Under the pieces are notes generated by a model. That model made no database searches, was not told the origin of the DNA, and saw nothing but the letters and a program-made list of their open reading frames with translations. A stretch of DNA of 11,875 bases from Bacteroidaceae bacterium (GTDB lineage Bacteria; Bacteroidota; Bacteroidia; Bacteroidales; Bacteroidaceae): positions 1 through 11,875 of the forward strand of contig JAILIJ010000034.1 of assembly GCA_024695315.1 (NCBI GenBank), read 5' to 3'. This document shows positions 8,990 through 11,875 of this stretch, one piece after another. Position 1 is the first letter of the stretch; every line of letters begins with the position of its first letter. The position numbers and the translations under genes were made by a program.

Positions 8990-9021
8990 AAAAAAAGCAC
9001 ACTACTCATTGAGCAGTGTGC
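8990..9021 (-). terminator. Hairpin plus T7, possible attenuator before the ABC operon
   Basis: Arms GCACACT (8997-9003) and AGTGTGC (9015-9021) pair over 7 bp. An A-C mismatch and a further 3-bp stem (CTC/GAG) sit inside. Read leftward, the hairpin is followed at once by seven T (complement of A7 at 8990-8996). This is a good intrinsic terminator for leftward transcription. It could end the tetR transcript (stop at 9267, about 250 bases earlier) or act as attenuator in the leader of the ABC operon. It shares TTCACAAAAAAAGC (8985-8998) exactly with the hairpin in front of tetR. Confidence 0.7.
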
Positions 9022-9076
9022 CTTCTATTTCGTACTTATCAAAGTACGATGTTTTATGTGGAATTTTTCTTTTCAT
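9002..9076 (-). CDS. Possible 24-residue leader peptide
   Basis: An open frame starting MKRKIPHKTSYF and ending EGTLLNE. It begins in an A-rich context (TTATTATATGAAAAG) and its TAG stop lies inside the 3' arm of the terminator-like hairpin at 8997-9021. That position is what a translation-dependent attenuator would need. The frame also covers the small hairpin at 9031-9048. Composition is Lys-rich with no run of one amino acid, so classic amino-acid-starvation control is not suggested. A frame this short can arise by chance. Confidence 0.25.
   Translation of the reverse strand: MKRKIPHKTSYFDKYEIEGTLLNE
9031..9048. other. Tight inverted repeat CGTACTT-N4-AAGTACG
   Basis: Perfect 7-bp arms with a 4-base loop, ten bases upstream (in the leftward sense) of the terminator-like hairpin. 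It could be an RNA stem acting with that hairpin or a protein-binding palindrome. Confidence 0.45.
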
Positions 9077-9266
9077 ATAATAATATTTTGTTTTGGAAGT
9101 CTTGGAAACATATATAAAGATTATAATATGTCAGTTGTTATGACACTTCTCCCACGAACATAATTGTGTATCACATATAACTATTCTAAATCTCTCCATT
9201 AGCATCTGTGAGTGCGATTTTGCTTGGCTTTCGAGATTTAAGAGATAGTATATAACTGTAAGTTAT

Positions 9267-9881
9267 TTATACATTAAAGATCATCTTCCATCCTCCAGTA
9301 CCATAACTTATGTAGTTACTTATTAATAATTTTATGTCTTCCTTTGTTATACTATCGTTCATGGTGATGATGCGTAATACATCAAACCAAATGATACAAT
9401 TTATCTCCACAAAGTATGGCGATATTTCTGTCTTGGTCTGTGGATATTTTTCCTGCATGGTTTTGATATATTTCCATCCTATCTCTGCTTGTTTTTTTGC
9501 GAATCTGTCGAAGAATCCTTCGAGTGGTGTGCCAGTAGATTCAAATAGAAGAAGACGAAATTCAGTCTTGTGTTTCTTTACCAGTTTAAGAAAACTGTTT
9601 ATCATTTCTTCTTGATATTCCATAGATGTAAAGACGTCCAGGGTTTGATAATAGGGGCTATTCTCCTGATGAGCGTAGGTTTCCATCTCTCTCACTACAG
9701 GTTGGCAGATAGCAAGGTATATGTCGTCCTTGCTTTGGAAATATCGGTACACATTACCTACTGCGATGCCTGCTTTTTCAGCAATAGTCTTGATGGACGT
9801 TTGTCGAACGCCCTTGCTGACAAATTCTTTGTGTGCCACATCAAGAATTTTTTTTCTTATTTCTTCCTTTTGTTTCTGCAT
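9267..9881 (-). CDS. TetR-family transcriptional regulator
   Basis: A 204-residue one-component regulator. Residues 8-55 are a typical TetR DNA-binding domain: KKILDVAHKEFVSKG, then helix-turn-helix TSIKTIAEKAGIAVGNVYRYF (28-48) and the usual F..KDDIY continuation. Residues 60-204 are the helical ligand-binding and dimerisation part; I cannot assign the ligand from it. The start at 9881 is supported by AAAGGA about 9 bases upstream, an unusually Shine-Dalgarno-like signal for this window. It is encoded just upstream of the ABC/RND operon and in the same direction, so it most likely represses that operon and possibly itself. The ligand would then be the exported compound or a related amphiphile. 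Its promoter is near 10062-10093, giving a leader of about 175 bases with a terminator-like hairpin in it. Confidence 0.9.
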   Translation of the reverse strand: MQKQKEEIRKKILDVAHKEFVSKGVRQTSIKTIAEKAGIAVGNVYRYFQSKDDIYLAICQPVVREMETYAHQENSPYYQTLDVFTSMEYQEEMINSFLKLVKKHKTEFRLLLFESTGTPLEGFFDRFAKKQAEIGWKYIKTMQEKYPQTKTEISPYFVEINCIIWFDVLRIITMNDSITKEDIKLLISNYISYGTGGWKMIFNV

Positions 9882-9946
9882 CTTAGCTTTCCTTTATTGA
9901 TGTTATATATACGTGTCTTTTAATAGTGAATATTATTCATAAATAT

Positions 9947-10036
9947 TCACAAAAAAAGCGCATCGTTCAAATTCTGAACCCTGCGCCTTGCATTAACATC
10001 ATTTTTTATGAACATATATTTTATAATATCTGACAT
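9947..10036 (-). other. Leader of tetR with short open frames
   Basis: Between the predicted promoter and tetR there are two overlapping short frames. One of 29 codons (10036-9947) runs through the hairpin and the T7 tract, ending at the TGA of TTTTTTTGTGA. One of 11 codons (10002-9967, MMLMQGAGFRI) ends inside the hairpin's inner stem. The second matches the layout in the ABC leader, where the frame also ends in the hairpin with a GGC-RCA stretch at the same place. Either may be a leader peptide; neither is certain. Confidence 0.25.
9951..9986 (-). terminator. Hairpin plus T7 in the tetR leader, probable attenuator
   Basis: Outer stem GCGCA (9958-9962) with TGCGC (9982-9986), a 2x2 internal loop, inner stem GTTCA (9965-9969) with TGAAC (9975-9979), loop of five. 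Read leftward, seven T follow at once (complement of A7 at 9951-9957). No leftward gene lies upstream within the window, and a good promoter sits at about 10062-10093, so this structure falls inside the tetR leader. That favours premature termination control over a plain gene-end terminator. Confidence 0.65.
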
Positions 10037-10061
10037 TTTGGTCTGTTTTTGTTTTACGATG

Positions 10062-10093
10062 CAAAGGTATAATGTTTCTTACATTCTTACAAT
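10062..10093 (-). promoter_or_regulatory. Bacteroidetes-type promoter for tetR
   Basis: On the leftward strand, ATTG (10093-10090) is followed after 20 bases by TACCTTTG (10069-10062), then CA. This fits the TTTG-N19-21-TAnnTTTG pattern of Bacteroidetes housekeeping promoters, with one mismatch in the first element. The predicted transcript start is near 10055, about 175 bases before the tetR ATG. Confidence 0.65.
10071..10085. promoter_or_regulatory. Candidate TetR operator inside the tetR promoter
   Basis: A perfect inverted repeat AATGT-N5-ACATT lies between the two promoter elements of tetR. Palindromes of about 15 bp in the promoter spacer are common for TetR autorepression. No clear second copy was found in front of the ABC operon, so the assignment is by position and shape only. 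Confidence 0.4.
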
Positions 10094-10114
10094 ACCCAAA
10101 AATGATGAATTTTT

Positions 10115-10154
10115 GGTTGTACGGTTTTTAGATTGTACGGTTATATTGTTATTT
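10115..10154. repeat. Degenerate 8-bp repeat array, five units
   Basis: Five consecutive octamers in exact register, consensus NNTTRTAY. Examples are GGTTGTAC at 10115-10122, GATTGTAC at 10131-10138 and GGTTATAT at 10139-10146. The others are degenerate (GGTTTTTA, TGTTATTT). Confidence 0.6.
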
Positions 10155-10237
10155 GTATCTTTTTCTTCTATCAGATATTAACTTATCGTATTATATATAA
10201 AAGAAGGTATAGATAAGTGCGTAATTTTTCACCCCAC

Positions 10238-10281
10238 CTCCTTCGGCAACGCTTCGTATCTCCTTCGTATCACCTTCGAAT
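10238..10281. repeat. Four 11-bp imperfect tandem repeats
   Basis: Consensus CWCCTTCGTAT. Units start at 10238, 10249, 10260 and 10271, all keeping CTTCG at the same place. The 11-base period is close to one DNA turn. The stretch is GC-richer than its surroundings. Function unknown. Confidence 0.65.
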
Positions 10282-10314
10282 TCCATTGCTGATAAGTATC
10301 GATTTTCAACTTGT

Positions 10315-10417
10315 AAAATTTTAGCCTATCCCCTTTGGAATCTGAGATTGAAACGTGTCGTCAGATGAATGGCTAAATTTATTAAATTGTTGCCAGTTTG
10401 TAGCTTTTTTTTCTTTT
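10315..10417 (+). ncRNA. Possible structured transcript or orphan terminator
   Basis: TTTAGCC (10320-10326) pairs perfectly with GGCTAAA (10371-10377), and the pairing extends by AT bases if one base is bulged. A T-rich tract (TTTTTTTTCTTTT) follows at 10405-10417, about 25 bases after the stem. This could be the end of a small RNA on the + strand. No promoter was found for it and the spacing to the T tract is poor, so the call is weak. Confidence 0.15.
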
Positions 10418-10535
10418 GTATGCAAAATTTAACATTATTTTAACAGAATGGAGACAATCGTTCCGAAGAACTGTAATCTCTACTTTGCAATCGTGATATA
10501 CAATAAAAATGGACTTATCATATAAATTGTAAGAC

Positions 10536-10607
10536 AGTTATACGATTGTACAATTATATGGCTTTATGTTTGTGAGGTTTTGCGGTTATACAGTTATATG
10601 GTTAAGG
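10536..10607. repeat. Degenerate 8-bp repeat array, nine units
   Basis: Nine consecutive octamers in one register over 72 bases. The best fits to NNTTRTAY are at 10536 (AGTTATAC), 10544 (GATTGTAC), 10552 (AATTATAT), 10584 (GGTTATAC) and 10592 (AGTTATAT); the four others are degenerate. The array lies 46 bases upstream of the SPFH-gene promoter. Confidence 0.65.
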
Positions 10608-10652
10608 TTTAGGATTAAAAATAATTTTCAATACTCAGATTTTTATTCTTTT

Positions 10653-10685
10653 TTTGAATTAAATAGTATCTTTTCATTATCTTTG
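10653..10685 (+). promoter_or_regulatory. Bacteroidetes-type promoter for the SPFH gene
   Basis: TTTG (10653-10656), a 21-base spacer, then TATCTTTG (10678-10685): an exact fit to TTTG-N19-21-TAnnTTTG. The predicted start of transcription is near 10692, leaving a leader of about 80 bases before the ATG at 10775. Confidence 0.7.
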
Positions 10686-10774
10686 AAGCCGACAAAGGAA
10701 GTTGACAGATTTTTTTCTATGAATATGTCCTTTCTTTCTTATAGATAATTAATAACACCTAAAATAAATAAGAA

Positions 10775-11875
10775 ATGGGATTATTTGATAAACTGAAAGG
10801 CGAGTTAATTGACATCATCGAGTGGAAAGATGATACGCAAGATACCATGATATGGCGTTTTCCACGTTATCAATCAGAAATTAAGAATGGTGCACAGTTG
10901 ATAGTACGCGAGAGTCAAGTGGCTGTTCTTGTTGATCAGGGACAGATAGCTGATATTTTCCAGCCAGGACGACACGAACTTACAACGGCTAATATTCCGA
11001 TTTTGACTACCATAAAAGGATGGAAATATGGTTTTGACTCTCCTTTTAAGGTCGATGTGTATTTTGTCAATACAAAGGAATTTCTTAATTTGAAATGGGG
11101 AACATCAAGTCCTGTTACAGTTACCGATCCCCAACTTAATAGAGCAGTCAATTTGAGAGCTTTTGGATCCTATAACTTTAAGATTAAGCAGGACCCTACA
11201 GAGTTCATCAAGAAAGTGGCAGGTACAAATGGAGAGTTCGATACTGATGGCATATCTGAGATGTTACGTAGTTTTGCAGTTACAGAATTTTCCGATTATT
11301 TAGGCGAACACGAGACACCAGTTGTGAAGTTAGCTTCCAACCTCAAGGAATTTTCTTCAGAACTTACAGAAGGTCTTCGACCAAGTTTTTCAGATTATGG
11401 TCTTGAACTTACAAAATTTCTCGTCGAAAATATATCTCTCCCAGAGGAGGTTCAGGATGCTATAAATAAAGGTGCAAGTATGGCTTTCATCGGTACAGGT
11501 GATATGAACGCATATACTCAGATGCAGTTTGCCAATTCTATGACTCAGGGTGGGGCAGAAGGCAATCCTGGTGCAGGAACGGCAACAAGTGCCATGGGTA
11601 TGGGTATGGGACTCGCCATGGCTCAGCAGATGGCTCAACAAATGCAGCAGAATCAGCAGCAGGGACAGCAGCCTACGCAAGGAACACCTGTGCCTCCTCC
11701 ACTTCCTCAACAGCCTACATATTTTGTTGCTGTGAATGGTCAGCAGACTGGACCTTTCTCAATAGCTCAAATACAACAGATGGCTATGCAGGGACAGGTA
11801 AATGCTAATTCTTTGGTTTGGACACAAGGTATGGCTGCGTGGGCAGCAGCATCTACTGTTCCACAACTTGCACAG
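10775..11875 (+). CDS. SPFH-domain protein (YdjI/virion-core-like) with C-terminal GYF_2 domain, cut at the window end
   Basis: An open frame of 367 codons that runs off the right edge without a stop. The start is the ATG after AATAAGAA; it opens MGLFDKLKGELIDIIEWKDD, typical of the YdjI-like SPFH group. Residues about 20-235 are the SPFH part, with the group's RFPRYQSEIKNGAQLIVRESQVAVLV stretch summarised as RFPR (28-31), G39-AQLIVRE (40-46) and PGRHEL (64-69). Residues 245-315 are a flexible linker rich in Met, Gln, Gly and Pro. Residues 316-365 resemble GYF_2 (DUF4339): YFVAVNGQQTGPFS, then W349 and W356. There is no transmembrane segment, so it is probably cytoplasmic and membrane-associated. 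In Bacillus, YdjI works with a PspA-type protein in membrane-stress response; here that is only analogy. It has its own promoter and is unlikely to belong to the export operon. Confidence 0.88.
   Translation, partial: MGLFDKLKGELIDIIEWKDDTQDTMIWRFPRYQSEIKNGAQLIVRESQVAVLVDQGQIADIFQPGRHELTTANIPILTTIKGWKYGFDSPFKVDVYFVNTKEFLNLKWGTSSPVTVTDPQLNRAVNLRAFGSYNFKIKQDPTEFIKKVAGTNGEFDTDGISEMLRSFAVTEFSDYLGEHETPVVKLASNLKEFSSELTEGLRPSFSDYGLELTKFLVENISLPEEVQDAINKGASMAFIGTGDMNAYTQMQFANSMTQGGAEGNPGAGTATSAMGMGMGLAMAQQMAQQMQQNQQQGQQPTQGTPVPPPLPQQPTYFVAVNGQQTGPFSIAQIQQMAMQGQVNANSLVWTQGMAAWAAASTVPQLAQ

Larger units (their letters stand above)
8827..9266 (-). promoter_or_regulatory. 440-base leader region of the export operon
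   Basis: The stretch between the tetR stop and the first ABC start has no full-size gene. From right to left it holds a long inverted repeat (TAAATCTC 9187-9194 with GAGATTTA 9233-9240), a 17-bp imperfect palindrome TGTCA-N7-TGACA (9129-9145), an inverted repeat ACATAT/ATATGT (9108-9131), a 24-codon open frame (9076-9002), a tight hairpin (9031-9048) and a terminator-like hairpin with T7 (8990-9021). The operon promoter is uncertain: TATGTTCG (9162-9155, leftward) is one base off the TAnnTTTG element but lacks a well-spaced TTTG. TGTCA-N7-TGACA is a candidate TetR site by shape only. Bases 8827-8984 are AT-rich with no clear promoter. Confidence 0.5.
10094..10652. other. Gene-free, repeat-rich intergenic stretch
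   Basis: No credible protein gene was found in this stretch; the only 60-residue frame (10566-10748) is low-complexity and overlaps repeats and the SPFH promoter. It contains two arrays of 8-bp repeats (10115-10154, 10536-10607), four 11-bp tandem repeats (10238-10281), the inverted pair ACTTATC (10181-10187) and GATAAGT (10212-10218), with a further GATAAGT at 10291-10297, and a possible stem-loop followed by a T-rich tract (10315-10417). Bases 10418-10535 show nothing I can name. Confidence 0.6.

Noticed and set aside
9334..9923. Rightward frames of 93 and 117 residues over tetR
   Set aside because: They lie antisense to a clear TetR gene, have no recognisable domain, and are explained by its codon pattern.
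8985..9986. Direct repeats marking the ends of an insertion around tetR
   Set aside because: The 14-base identity is part of hairpin-T7 structures, and there is no transposase, terminal inverted repeat or target duplication.
10115..10607. CRISPR array
   Set aside because: The repeats are 8 bp, degenerate and directly tandem, with no spacers and no cas genes in the window.
10566..10748. A 60-residue rightward frame before the SPFH gene
   Set aside because: It begins inside the octamer repeats, spans the SPFH promoter, is Phe/Ser-rich low complexity and has no family resemblance.
11390..11710. A 106-residue leftward frame rich in Leu, His and Ser
   Set aside because: It is the antisense of the Gln/Met/Gly-rich linker of the SPFH gene; its composition is a mirror of that repeat-like coding region.

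Overview
The window looks like a chromosomal stretch from a Bacteroidales bacterium, most likely Prevotella-like. The signs are AT-rich intergenic DNA, two promoters of the Bacteroidetes type (TTTG about 20 bases before TAnnTTTG), starts preceded by A-rich tracts instead of a clear Shine-Dalgarno in most genes, a Cys-rich lipobox (LCSC), and protein families typical of the group. Species cannot be fixed from the sequence alone.

Layout. A small lipoprotein gene (103-585, +) converges on a long leftward operon and shares a hairpin terminator with it (603-646). The operon reads right to left: two ABC exporter half-transporters (8826-7072, then 7015-5291), a 783-residue RND/MMPL-type transporter (5223-2872), a periplasmic LolA-like protein (2786-2007) and an outer-membrane beta-barrel (2005-695). 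Gaps are 56, 67, 85 and 1 base, with no terminator between them. A TetR-family regulator (9881-9267, -) lies upstream in the same direction. On the far right, rightward, is an SPFH-domain protein with a C-terminal GYF_2-type domain (10775-11875), cut by the window edge.

How the genes fit together. The five operon genes would cover every envelope layer: ATP-driven heterodimeric exporter in the inner membrane, proton-driven RND protein in the same membrane, soluble lipid-carrier-fold protein in the periplasm, barrel in the outer membrane. The RND + LolA-fold + DUF1302-like barrel trio recurs in other bacteria and is suspected to move lipids or hydrophobic molecules. Its linkage here to an ABC pair under a TetR repressor suggests an inducible route for an amphipathic compound or envelope lipid. 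The substrate and direction of transport are not shown by the sequence.

The less ordinary content is in the non-coding DNA. The leaders of both the tetR gene and the ABC operon carry an intrinsic-terminator-like hairpin followed by T7, sharing a 14-base identical segment, with short open frames that end inside each hairpin; this looks like paired attenuators. The tetR promoter holds a palindrome between its two elements, a candidate operator. The 700-base gap before the SPFH gene has degenerate 8-bp repeat arrays in strict register (consensus NNTTRTAY), four 11-bp tandem repeats and a possible structured transcript.
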